Source of the DNA: Cupriavidus sp. P-10
GTDB lineage: Bacteria; Pseudomonadota; Gammaproteobacteria; Burkholderiales; Burkholderiaceae
Assembly (NCBI RefSeq): GCF_003402535.2
Contig: NZ_AP025170.1
Coordinates: forward strand, 1,612,001-1,676,000
Reading direction: 5' to 3'
DNA: 64,000 nt
Position 1 is the first letter of the stretch, and every line of letters begins with the position of its first letter. A program made the translations under genes and the position numbers. Below, piece after piece: positions 45,379 through 52,855 of the stretch. The notes under the pieces were generated by a model. The model did no database searches and was not told the DNA's origin. It saw only the letters and a program-made list of their open reading frames with translations.

Positions 45379-45543
45379 TCACCTGAAGAGGAGCGCGCTA
45401 CCGACGATCAATACCATCAACAGCGCCCCGAGCCACACCGTGTCCGAGGCCCTGGCGCGCCTTGAGGCTCGCAAGGCTACCGATTCGGACTTGTGGAATT
45501 CGGCCAATCCGCCAGAGTAGAGCTTTTCCCATCGCATTTCCAT
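45379..45543 (-). CDS. Small membrane protein, 54 residues
   Basis: A short ORF with a strong ribosome binding site (GGGAGGCTGCT before the ATG at 45543). The protein begins MEMRWEKLYSGGLAEFHKSE, is rich in arginine at 24-32 and ends with one hydrophobic segment (VWLGALLMVLIVGSALLF, about residues 36-53) and a final arginine. It looks like a single-pass, tail-anchored inner-membrane peptide with its N-terminus in the cytoplasm. A second ATG two codons in is possible. It lies downstream of the membrane protein gene at 45692-46162 on the same strand and may work with it. Confidence 0.55.
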   Translation of the reverse strand: MEMRWEKLYSGGLAEFHKSESVALRASRRARASDTVWLGALLMVLIVGSALLFR

Positions 45544-45691
45544 AGCAGCCTCCCTTCATCCATGAGTGCATTCTTCAGCGCACGCCAGAACTTTGCAACG
45601 GGCAGGAGGGTGGAAATGCGGTAGTCCTTTTGGCTGATAGCAGGAAAGGGGATTGGGGGTATGCTGTTTCTCGCGGATTTCTCTCGTGCCT

Positions 45692-46162
45692 TCAATCCAC
45701 CCGGAGAAACTGAAGGTCATGGACCGTCTTGTCTCCGCTTCGAGGCGCCCTGGCGCGCTTGCGGCAAGCTTCGACTGCCTCGCGTATCCGTAGCGCTTCG
45801 CGTCGCGATACCGCCCCTGACCATATCGTCTCGCCCCGGCAGAACACCTGTACTGAATACTTTGGCAGTTCCCATGCGAGCACGGTCGGAGCATCGCCCT
45901 GGGCTATCTCCGCGTAAACGAGTTTCTTTTTCAACGGCGACTCGATCTTGTAGAGGATGGATTCCGCCGGCACCACGCCACTGATGTCCCGGCCGTCATG
46001 GTGGCCGACCAGAGAGATCTCGCGACCATTGACCGGCGCCATTACCAGGCCGTTGAGCAGAAGATAGGACTTGCAGTACAGCAGAAACCGGTTCCGCAAC
46101 TGCCATACGAAACAAGCCACCGCCGCCGCCACCAGGATGGCGGGAAAGAAGGTTGCTTCCAT
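45692..46162 (-). CDS. Hypothetical membrane-anchored protein, 156 residues
   Basis: Not recognised. An N-terminal membrane segment (TFFPAILVAAAVACFVWQL, about residues 3-21) is followed by a mostly polar domain with beta-like stretches (NGREISLVGHHDGRDISGVV, LKKKLVYAEIAQGDAPTVLAW) and a basic C-terminal helix (REALRIREAVEACRKRARAP). The ATG at 46162 has GGGAGGAGAC directly upstream; another ATG four codons earlier is less well placed. It has one TM anchor and probably faces the cytoplasm with the larger domain. Confidence 0.65.
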   Translation of the reverse strand: MEATFFPAILVAAAVACFVWQLRNRFLLYCKSYLLLNGLVMAPVNGREISLVGHHDGRDISGVVPAESILYKIESPLKKKLVYAEIAQGDAPTVLAWELPKYSVQVFCRGETIWSGAVSRREALRIREAVEACRKRARAPRSGDKTVHDLQFLRVD

Positions 46163-46578
46163 GTCTCCTCCCATACCGCGCGCTATGTTTGCCGCTGCTA
46201 AGTAGTCTAGGCGAACAAATCAGGCTGGTAAGGGCCTGTGGCTTGCCGCCTACAGATCCCATTTTGGAAATCTGCCGGGCCCGTCGGCACCTATGGTGCC
46301 GGCAAGGCCACGGGTTCAACTGCGTCGGCGGCTTCTGCAAGTCGATCCCTGCTATCTCCTCCCTGGCTGGCGCAGCACCCCGTCCCCGGGGTTTCTTGTA
46401 TTCGAATGTATCGATTCAAGTTCTGAACACGTGGTGATACGTTCGCGCGCGTCGATCGACATAGCCGGGATACATGCCATTTCTTCAATGGTCCTTACGC
46501 GATGGACATTTCTCTCGACGCTACACGGCGTCCATGCGTTCTTCCCATTTTTGTCAAACGAGACAGAGGAGTCAGCAA
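46163..46578. other. 416-bp intergenic region upstream of the cupin gene
   Basis: No convincing gene. Two hairpins are visible: CGGCACC-TAT-GGTGCCG (46285-46301) and ACCCC-6-GGGGT (46377-46392) followed by TTCTTG. AT-richer sequence from 46393 to 46440 includes ATTCGAAT and probably holds the cupin promoter. Open frames on the plus strand at 46153-46437 are Cys/Arg/Pro-rich and have no ribosome binding site. Confidence 0.45.
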
Positions 46579-46980
46579 ATGAAATCGACCCGAACGATGG
46601 CTGCGGCCATGCTTTTCGTCGGCAGCGGCCTGGTGATGCAGGCGGCTCAGGCCCACACGCCAGGCGTCCATCGAACGGATCTCGTCCGGCACGACCTGGT
46701 CGTGCCAGATCGCGAGGGCATCCAGGTCAGGGTTGACTTCGAACCTGGCGCGTTCGCGCCGATGCATTCGCATCCGGGCGAGGAGATCGCCTATGTCCTG
46801 CAGGGGACGCTGGAGTACCAGCTCGGCAATAGCCCGCCCGTCACACTCAAGGCGGGGGAATCCCTGTTTATCCCGGCTGGGACCGCCCACTCGGCGCGCA
46901 ATGTCGGCAGCGGCACGGCATCTGAACTGGCAACGTACATCGTGAAAAAGGGCGCACCGCTGGTGGTGCCGGCCAAATGA
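46579..46980 (+). CDS. Secreted cupin-domain protein
   Basis: A protein of 133 residues with a Sec signal peptide (about residues 1-25: AAAMLFVGSGLVMQAAQA) and a single cupin_2 barrel. Metal ligands are visible as H63, H65, E69 (PMHSHPGEEIAYVLQG) and H104 (FIPAGTAHSARN). Small periplasmic cupins of this type are common in Burkholderiaceae; their substrates are mostly unknown. AGAGGAG precedes the ATG. It lies upstream of a secreted repeat protein and an Ohr-like peroxidase, suggesting envelope or oxidative-stress functions. Confidence 0.85.
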   Translation: MKSTRTMAAAMLFVGSGLVMQAAQAHTPGVHRTDLVRHDLVVPDREGIQVRVDFEPGAFAPMHSHPGEEIAYVLQGTLEYQLGNSPPVTLKAGESLFIPAGTAHSARNVGSGTASELATYIVKKGAPLVVPAK

Positions 46981-46987
46981 GAGATCG

Positions 46988-47023
46988 GCATCAGTCGGTG
47001 CATCAGTCAGCGCATCAGTCAGC
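46988..47023 (+). repeat. Three tandem copies of a 12-bp unit (GCATCAGTCAGC)
   Basis: One imperfect and two perfect copies start seven nt after the cupin stop. They are non-coding. They may be slippage debris or a spacer in the 3' untranslated region. No other copies were noticed in the window. Confidence 0.75.
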
Positions 47024-47239
47024 ATGACGCGTTGCGCGCAAGCCATATCGGACCTCCGTTTTTGTATGCGTCTGTATTGCGCGGCCGGATCGATACGCTG
47101 CCAGACAGGAGCTGCCTTCCTGCACTACATGGGTGATACATCGGTCTTCTCTAATACGTTCCGTGGCCCGGCGCAGAACACCAGCGAAAGCGAGCACCGG
47201 GTGCTCAACATTCAACGCCAACTCTTGAGGAAACCGATC

Positions 47240-47482
47240 ATGACTTCCAACATCGCCCGCCGTCTTGTAATGGCCATCGCTCTGACCGCCGCCGCGGCAG
47301 GCGCACAAGCCGCGAGTCTGTCCCATGTGGGCGCGCGCGATCCGTACACCGATGGCGCCCGCTCCGTGCTGGATGCGCGTGACCCGTACAGCGAGGGGGC
47401 GCGTTCGGTACAGGAGCCTCGCAGCCCTTACAGCGATGGCGCTCGCGGCTTTGACCCCTATCTAGACGGCGCTCACGCCTGA
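47240..47482 (+). CDS. Small secreted protein with DPY-x-DGAR repeats
   Basis: A protein of 80 residues with a Sec signal (about residues 1-24, ending GAQA) and a mature part built almost wholly from four imperfect repeats: ARDPYTDGARSVLD, ARDPYSEGARSVQE, PRSPYSDGARGF and DPYLDGAHA. Spacing is 12-14 residues. The regular Asp/Tyr/Asp pattern suggests surface or ion binding, but no named function is known to me. It is followed 33 nt later by the Ohr-like gene. A GAGG lies just before CCGATC and the ATG. Confidence 0.72.
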   Translation: MTSNIARRLVMAIALTAAAAGAQAASLSHVGARDPYTDGARSVLDARDPYSEGARSVQEPRSPYSDGARGFDPYLDGAHA

Positions 47483-47515
47483 CCCACACCCTCACCGTAA
47501 ATCAAGGAGCAAAAC

Positions 47516-47935
47516 ATGACCCAAATCGAAAATGTGCTGTACACCGGCAAGGTCCATATCACCGCGGGTGGCCGCGACGGCGAAGCCCGTAGCGACGATG
47601 GCCGACTCAACCTGAAGTTGTCGTCACCGGGATCCAAAGGACCTGGCACGAACCCGGAGCAATTGCTGGCGACGGGATGGTCGGCTTGCTTTATCGGCGC
47701 GATCGGGCTGGCCGCGGGCAAGATGAAGATCAAGCTGCCGTCCGACTTGTCCGTCGACGCGGAAGTCGACCTCGGCACGGCCGGCGAAGCCTACCTGCTG
47801 CAGGCCCGCCTCAATGTCCGGATCCCCGGCGTCGAGCGCGAAGTGGCCCAGGCACTGGTGGATACCGCGCACCGGACTTGCCCGTACTCGAAAGCCCTGC
47901 ACGGCAACGTTCATGTTGAAACCAACCTGATCTGA
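47516..47935 (+). CDS. Ohr/OsmC-family organic hydroperoxide reductase
   Basis: A protein of 139 residues of the Ohr subfamily. The two redox cysteines are C58 (GWSACFIGAI) and C122 (HRTCPYSKALHGN). SSPGSKGPGTNPEQLL is the conserved N-terminal loop. It reduces organic and fatty-acid hydroperoxides using lipoylated or thiol donors in the cytoplasm. AAGGAGC precedes the ATG. No OhrR gene is adjacent; the MarR gene at 51456 is 3.5 kb away and has other visible targets. Confidence 0.93.
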   Translation: MTQIENVLYTGKVHITAGGRDGEARSDDGRLNLKLSSPGSKGPGTNPEQLLATGWSACFIGAIGLAAGKMKIKLPSDLSVDAEVDLGTAGEAYLLQARLNVRIPGVEREVAQALVDTAHRTCPYSKALHGNVHVETNLI

Positions 47936-47946
47936 GGACCCGGGAA

Positions 47947-47967
47947 CTGCCTGCGCTCGCCAGGCAG
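47947..47967 (+). terminator. Hairpin between the Ohr and DUF1097 genes
   Basis: CTGCCTG, 7-nt loop, CAGGCAG. A perfect stem without a T tail in a 55-nt gap. It may be an RNA processing or partial attenuation site between cotranscribed genes. Confidence 0.4.
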
Positions 47968-47990
47968 TCCCTCAACTGAAGGAGAACTCC

Positions 47991-48491
47991 ATGTCGAACA
48001 CCAGCACTCCTGCTGCCATGGCGATTTCACCGGGCACGTTCCATGGCATTACGCTGGTTGGGGCTGTGGTGGCCGCCGTGACAACGTTCGTGACGCTTGC
48101 CGCGGCGTTGCCGGCCTGGGCCATGTTCCTGGGCTGGGTCGGATACAACTCTCGCGGGCAGACGGTGCGCGAAGGCCTGGCGAATCTTGTGGCGCTCTTG
48201 CTCGGCATCGTGTTTGGCGCAGGGACAGCACTGCTGATCGGATGGCTGACCCCGCACGTCGGGAATCTTGCCACGCCGCTTGCGGTATTCGCCGACGTCG
48301 TGCTGGTGCTCAGCCTGCGGGCATTGCCTGGCATCAACAACCCGCTTGCCTATTTTCTTGGCCTGATCAGCTTCTTTGCCGCGGGCCAGCCGCCGTCGCC
48401 CCTGCTGCTGGGGGGGCTGGTCGCGGCTGGGGTGCTTGGCGCGATTGGCGGCGGCATCAGCAACGTGCTGCAAGGGCGCCTGGCGCGGTAG
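47991..48491 (+). CDS. DUF1097-family membrane protein
   Basis: An inner-membrane protein of 166 residues with about five TM segments (TLVGAVVAAVTTFVTLAA; ANLVALLLGIVFGAGTALLIG; AVFADVVLVLSLRALPG; YFLGLISFFAAG; LLLGGLVAAGVLGAIGGGI). The pattern WAMFLGWVGYNSRGQT matches DUF1097 (YcdZ/YeeA-like small channels or carriers). Function is not established. AAGGAG precedes the ATG. Confidence 0.85.
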   Translation: MSNTSTPAAMAISPGTFHGITLVGAVVAAVTTFVTLAAALPAWAMFLGWVGYNSRGQTVREGLANLVALLLGIVFGAGTALLIGWLTPHVGNLATPLAVFADVVLVLSLRALPGINNPLAYFLGLISFFAAGQPPSPLLLGGLVAAGVLGAIGGGISNVLQGRLAR

Positions 48492-48654
48492 GCCAACAGG
48501 CCGCATCCCGGGCCCTTGGCGGCCCATCCACGACTAATTTCACCTAAAGTTGTTTGTGGCCAGGCGAGCATGGGTCTGGCACGGGATGCCGCAGGCCACC
48601 GCGGTGCTGCCATCCTCACTGCAGTTGGTGCGGGACGAGTGAAGGAGAATCGTG

Positions 48655-50025
48655 ATGGCTCAAGGATTCGACGCGATCATCATCGGCACCGGACAAGCCG
48701 GTCCCGCACTTGCCGCGCGGCTGTCAGGCGCCGGCATGAACGTGGCGGTCATCGAGCGCGCGCGCTTTGGCGGCACCTGCGTCAACACCGGCTGCATACC
48801 GACCAAGACCTTGATCGCAAGTGCGTATGCGGCGCACCTGGCGCGGCGCGCGGCCGAGTATGGCGTGACGATCGGCGGGCCGGTGGCGGTCGACATGAAG
48901 CAGGTAAAGCAACGCAAGGATGAAATTTCCGGCCGGTCCGCCAACGGCATCGAAACGTGGATGCGTGGCCTGGCGAAGGGCTCGGTCTACCACGGGCATG
49001 CGGTGTTCGAGACCGCGCACAGTGTGCGGGTCAACGGCGAATTGCTGGAAGCCGACCGGATCTTCATCAACGTCGGCGGCCGGGCCCTGGTGCCACCCAT
49101 GCCCGGGCTTGACCAGGTTCCGTACCTGACCAATTCGGGCATGATGGATGTCGATTACCTGCCGGAGCACCTGGTCGTCATTGGCGGCAGCTACATCGGA
49201 CTCGAATTTGCCCAGATGTACCGGCGCTTCGGCGCAAAGGTGACCGTTGTCGAAAAGGGCCCGCGACTGATCCAGCGCGAAGACGAGGACGTGTCGCAGG
49301 CGGTGCACGAGATCCTGGCGGGCGAGGGTGTCGAGATCCGGCTCAATGCCAACTGCCTGAGCGCGCGCAGGGAGGGCAATGGCATTGCCGTCGGACTGGA
49401 TTGCACGGATGGATCGCGCAACGTCCAGGGCTCGCACCTGCTGCTGGCAGTCGGGCGCGTGCCAAACACGGATGACCTGCAACTCGACAAGGCCGGCATC
49501 GAGGCCGACGACCGCGGCTATATCAAGGTGGACGAACAGTTGCAGACCAACGTTCCTGGCATCTGGGCGCTGGGTGATTGCAACGGCCGCGGCGCCTTCA
49601 CGCATACGTCGTATCACGATTATGAAATCGTCGCCGCCAATCTTCTCGACAAGGACCCCCGCAAGCTTTCGGATCGCATCACGGCCTATGCCTTGTTCAC
49701 CGATCCCCCGCTTGGCCGCGCCGGCATGACCGAGACGGAAGCCCGGCAGTCCGGGCGCAGGGTGCTGGTTGGCAGGCGCCCCATGAGCCGCGTCGGGCGA
49801 GCAGTGGAGAAGGGCGAGAGCCAGGGCTTCATGAAGGTGGTGGTCGATGCGGATAGCAAGCTCATCCTGGGTGCCGCGATCCTGGGCCTGGGTGGCGACG
49901 AGGTGATTCACACGCTGCTCGACGTGATGTATGCCAGGGCACCCTACACCACGGTCAGCCGCGCCATGCACATCCATCCGACCGTGTCGGAGCTGGTGCC
50001 GACGCTGCTCCAGGAACTGGCCTGA
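48655..50025 (+). CDS. FAD-dependent pyridine nucleotide-disulfide oxidoreductase, mercuric reductase-like
   Basis: A protein of 456 residues. The redox-active disulfide is in ARFGGTCVNTGCIPTKTLIAS; FAD motifs are DAIIIGTGQAGPALA and NVPGIWALGDCNG; the NAD(P) motif is LVVIGGSYIGLEFAQMYRRFG; the dimerisation domain ends MHIHPTVSELVPTLLQ with the base HxxP. It resembles mercuric reductase/dihydrolipoamide dehydrogenase but lacks the C-terminal vicinal cysteines of MerA, and no mer or lipoyl-enzyme genes are nearby. Role probably general thiol or metal reduction. AAGGAG precedes the ATG. Confidence 0.9.
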   Translation: MAQGFDAIIIGTGQAGPALAARLSGAGMNVAVIERARFGGTCVNTGCIPTKTLIASAYAAHLARRAAEYGVTIGGPVAVDMKQVKQRKDEISGRSANGIETWMRGLAKGSVYHGHAVFETAHSVRVNGELLEADRIFINVGGRALVPPMPGLDQVPYLTNSGMMDVDYLPEHLVVIGGSYIGLEFAQMYRRFGAKVTVVEKGPRLIQREDEDVSQAVHEILAGEGVEIRLNANCLSARREGNGIAVGLDCTDGSRNVQGSHLLLAVGRVPNTDDLQLDKAGIEADDRGYIKVDEQLQTNVPGIWALGDCNGRGAFTHTSYHDYEIVAANLLDKDPRKLSDRITAYALFTDPPLGRAGMTETEARQSGRRVLVGRRPMSRVGRAVEKGESQGFMKVVVDADSKLILGAAILGLGGDEVIHTLLDVMYARAPYTTVSRAMHIHPTVSELVPTLLQELA

Positions 50026-50029
50026 ATCC

Positions 50030-50063
50030 GGCAAGGCAGGACGCGCGCCGCGGTTGCCTTGCC
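50030..50063 (+). terminator. Hairpin after the disulfide reductase gene
   Basis: Perfect 9-bp arms GGCAAGGCA and TGCCTTGCC with a 16-nt GC-rich loop, starting four nt after the stop. There is no T run, so it may stop transcription weakly or stabilise the 3' end. Confidence 0.45.
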
Positions 50064-50126
50064 TGGGATGCAGGGCGATACTCCCGGGCAGTTGGTGCCC
50101 CTGTACCACGACAGGAAGGGGATGCG

Positions 50127-51299
50127 ATGGGCGAGACAGCAAAAGTACCCGCCTCCGCGCAAGCGGAAGCGCACGCGGAACTGCCCGGGCAGGTCGTGCT
50201 GGTCCTGCAAGGCGGGGGAGCGCTTGGTGCCTACCAGGTCGGCGTCTATCAGGCCATGCATGAGGCCGGCTTCGAGCCGCGGTGGGTGATCGGTACGTCG
50301 ATCGGGGCGATCAACGGGGCCATCATCGCCGGCAACCCGCCAGCCGAGCGGCTCTCCCGGCTCAAGCGGTTCTGGGATGGCGTCGCATACCGCCGCGACG
50401 GCGCGGGAAGTGGCCACTACGGCGAATGGGAGAACTGGGCGCGGGTGCTGTCGATCACCACGCATGGCATTCCGTCGTTCTTCACGCCAAGTCTTGCCGC
50501 CTGGTGGCTGGGATTGCGCGCCACGGTGGGTCTTGCCCAGTCGGCGTTCTACTCCACCGCGCCGTTGCGCGCGACCCTGAGCAACCTGGTCGACTTCGAT
50601 TACCTGAACGCCGGGAACACGCGGCTGACCGTCGGTACCGTCAGCGTGCGCAATGGCCGCATGCGCTACTTCACCAACCGCGACACGCCGCTGAACGTCG
50701 CTCACGTGATGGCCTCGGCGGCATTTCCGCCTGGCTTTCCCGCGGTTCAGCTGGACGGCGAGCCGTACTGGGACGGCGGTATCTATTCGAACACCCCGCT
50801 GGAAGCCGTCCTGGACGACCGTCCTCGCCGCAGTTCGCTGATCTTCGCCGTACAGTTGTGGCCGGCCAGCGGCCCCGAACCTGACTCCATCTGGCAGGTC
50901 ATGAGCCGGCTGCGCGACATCCAGTATTCCAGCCGCGCGGAATGCCATCTCGAGCGGCAGCGGCAGATGCACCGCCTGCGGCATGTGATCCGCGAACTGG
51001 GCAAGCACATCCCGGAACGCGAGCGCGCGCAGGCCGCCGTGCAGGAGTTGCTCGAGTGGGGCTGCGGCACCACCATGCATGTGGTCGAGCTGGATGCGCC
51101 GCAGTTGGACAACAACGATATGAACCGCGATATCGATTTCTCCGCGCGCGGGATCGAACGCCGCTGGGCAGCCGGATACCAGGACACGCGAGATGCAATT
51201 TGCCGAGCGCCCTGGCGCGAGCCACTGGACCCGATCGAGGGAATCGCCGTGCATCGGATTCAGGCGGGCATCCCGGATGCCGCACGTGCCCCGAGATAG
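50127..51299 (+). CDS. Patatin-like phospholipase
   Basis: A protein of 390 residues. The oxyanion loop is LQGGGALGAYQVGVY, the nucleophile S58 is in GTSIGAING and the aspartate D216 in YWDGGIYSNTP, together the Ser-Asp dyad of patatins. The C-terminal third (MSRLRDIQYSSRAECHLERQ; ERRWAAGYQDTRDAI) matches the DUF3734-type extension found in bacterial members linked to storage lipid or polyhydroxybutyrate metabolism. No signal peptide, so cytoplasmic or membrane-associated. No strong ribosome binding site; an AGGAAGGGG lies about 10 nt before the ATG. Confidence 0.9.
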   Translation: MGETAKVPASAQAEAHAELPGQVVLVLQGGGALGAYQVGVYQAMHEAGFEPRWVIGTSIGAINGAIIAGNPPAERLSRLKRFWDGVAYRRDGAGSGHYGEWENWARVLSITTHGIPSFFTPSLAAWWLGLRATVGLAQSAFYSTAPLRATLSNLVDFDYLNAGNTRLTVGTVSVRNGRMRYFTNRDTPLNVAHVMASAAFPPGFPAVQLDGEPYWDGGIYSNTPLEAVLDDRPRRSSLIFAVQLWPASGPEPDSIWQVMSRLRDIQYSSRAECHLERQRQMHRLRHVIRELGKHIPERERAQAAVQELLEWGCGTTMHVVELDAPQLDNNDMNRDIDFSARGIERRWAAGYQDTRDAICRAPWREPLDPIEGIAVHRIQAGIPDAARAPR

Positions 51300-51413
51300 T
51301 CGTCCTTTGCTTACGGCTGCGCCGGGACGTTGCAGCGATGCGCTGCTGTTCCGCGCTGGCGCTTTCTGGCCGGTATCGGCATTGGGTCTGTGCACGCGGT
51401 GGGCCGTGATATA

Positions 51414-51425
51414 TTCGCATGCGAA
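51414..51425. promoter_or_regulatory. Palindrome TTCGCATGCGAA at the marR promoter
   Basis: A perfect 12-bp palindrome, identical to two copies at 52751 and 52775. It overlaps TATATT (51410-51415), a good -10 box for the marR gene that starts 30 nt downstream. Likely MarR autoregulatory operator. Confidence 0.7.
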
Positions 51426-51455
51426 CAAAATCCCCTCTCATATTCCGTCGTACAC

Positions 51456-51890
51456 ATGGAACATCGCCTCGTCTATCTGTTGAATGTGGGCCAGCGGCGC
51501 CTGCAGCGGTGGTCACAAGGACGCAATGCCGCGGGTGGCGTGACATCCGCCCAGGCCGGGCTGCTGTTCTTTCTGGGCAGGAACGATGGCGCCCTGATAA
51601 GCGAGGCCGCCGCGGCGCTGGACCTGGGCGCGCCCGGGATGAGCGGCCTGGCCGACCGGACCGAACGGGCCGGCCTGATCGAGCGCCGGCCGGACGACAC
51701 CGATCGCCGTGCATCGCGCCTGTGGCTGACGGCGGCGGGGCGCACGGCGCGCCAGCGTTCCAAGGCGAGCATGAAGGTATTGAATACCAAACTGATCGAG
51801 GGCTTCACCCCTGCCGAGATCGAGGTAGTGGCGCGCTGGCTGGGCAGCCTGCAGACGAAGTTCCCGGCCGCCGACGAGGGTGAGGTATAA
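51456..51890 (+). CDS. MarR-family transcriptional regulator
   Basis: A protein of 144 residues with a winged-helix core: VTSAQAGLLFFLGRNDGALI, EAAAALDLGAPGMSGLADRTERAGLIERR and the wing PDDTDRRASRLWLTAAGRT. Typical dimerising helices lie at both ends. It is convergent with an enoyl-CoA hydratase gene 33 nt away. One copy of a 12-bp palindrome lies at its own promoter and two at the hydratase promoter, so it probably represses both, perhaps lifted by an acyl-CoA or carboxylate. No strong ribosome binding site. Confidence 0.88.
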   Translation: MEHRLVYLLNVGQRRLQRWSQGRNAAGGVTSAQAGLLFFLGRNDGALISEAAAALDLGAPGMSGLADRTERAGLIERRPDDTDRRASRLWLTAAGRTARQRSKASMKVLNTKLIEGFTPAEIEVVARWLGSLQTKFPAADEGEV

Positions 51891-51923
51891 CCCGGGCAGC
51901 GGCGCGGAAGCGAGGCAGTCGGC

Positions 51924-52700
51924 TTACTGCCCGTCAATCCTGGTGAAGTCCGGTTTCCGCTTTTCGGCGAAAGCCAGGAAGGCTTCCCTGGCTTCGGCAC
52001 TGGCCAGCCGCTCCTCGAACCTGGCGCTTTCACTGTGCATCTGCGACACCAGCTTTTCCGCATCGCGCATCAGCTTTTTCATTGCGCTGAGTGAGCCGGG
52101 CGGCCTGGTGGCCAGCTTCTCGGCCATCCGGCGCGCCTCCTGGCGCAACTCGTCATTGCTGCATACCTTGTTCGCGATGCCCCAGGCCACCGCGGTTTGC
52201 GCGTCGAGCGGTTCACCCAGCGCAAACATTTCGAAGGCCCTGGCGTGGCCGATCCGCAGCGGGAGCAGGTAGCTAGAAGCCGCTTCGGGAACCAGGGCGA
52301 GGTTGACGAAAGGCGTGATCAACTGCGCATCCTGGCCGAGCACGACGTAATCGCAATGCAGCAGCATGGTGGTCCCGACGCCGACGGCCTTGCCGTTGAC
52401 CGCGGCGACAATCGGTACGGTCGAGTTGGCAAGGGCGTGCAGGAAGCGGTGCACGTGGCGTTCGCCGGGGCGCTTTCCCGCAGCGATCGCGGCGAACTCG
52501 CCGATGTCGTTCCCGGCCGTAAACATGTCCCCATCTCCCTGGACCAGCACGACCCGGACACTCCGGTCCTGCTGCGCCTGCTCGATCGTGTCGGCGAGTA
52601 CGCCATACATCTCGTTCGTCAACGCGTTCTTCTTGTCCGGCCGGGCAAGCGTCATGGTCAGCACGCCGCCGTTCAGTTCAATGCGGATTTCCGGGGTCAT
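51924..52700 (-). CDS. Enoyl-CoA hydratase/isomerase family protein
   Basis: A crotonase of 258 residues. LARPDKKNALTNEMYGVLAD, MFTAGNDIGEF and GKAVGVGTTMLLHCDYV form the CoA and oxyanion sites; TPFVNLALVPEAASS carries the catalytic glutamate, as in delta3-delta2-enoyl-CoA isomerases. It resembles the crotonase at 17922 and is probably a paralogue. TGGAG precedes the ATG at 52700. Its promoter (TTTACT 52786-52791, TATACT 52762-52767, 18 nt apart, minus strand) is embraced by two MarR-type palindromes. Confidence 0.9.
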   Translation of the reverse strand: MTPEIRIELNGGVLTMTLARPDKKNALTNEMYGVLADTIEQAQQDRSVRVVLVQGDGDMFTAGNDIGEFAAIAAGKRPGERHVHRFLHALANSTVPIVAAVNGKAVGVGTTMLLHCDYVVLGQDAQLITPFVNLALVPEAASSYLLPLRIGHARAFEMFALGEPLDAQTAVAWGIANKVCSNDELRQEARRMAEKLATRPPGSLSAMKKLMRDAEKLVSQMHSESARFEERLASAEAREAFLAFAEKRKPDFTRIDGQ

Positions 52701-52750
52701 GGTTCGGTCTCCAGGTGGTTTGCATGATGCCTTGCAGGCATCGCGATAGG

Positions 52751-52786
52751 TTCGCATGCGAAGTATATAGATAATTCGCATGCGAA
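52751..52786. promoter_or_regulatory. Two palindromes TTCGCATGCGAA flanking the crotonase -10 box
   Basis: Identical perfect 12-bp palindromes at 52751-52762 and 52775-52786, 24 bp centre to centre. One touches the -10 box TATACT and covers the expected start point; the other fills the spacer up to the -35 box. This is a repression geometry. The same sequence stands at the marR promoter. Confidence 0.75.
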
Positions 52787-52855
52787 GTAAACCGCCGAGG
52801 GAACAGGGTAGTGCGCGGGTTCCGGAATTGCGAGCCCCGACGGCCGCGTCGACGG

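Noticed and set aside
45477..45695. Minus-strand frame of 72 codons starting with TTG at 45695
   Set aside because: TTG start without a ribosome binding site, overlapping the better supported 54-residue membrane protein; some helical character but no firm evidence.
46153..46437. Plus-strand frame of 94 codons before the cupin gene
   Set aside because: Cys/Arg/Pro-rich, starts inside the neighbouring minus-strand gene's 5' end, no ribosome binding site, contains two hairpins.
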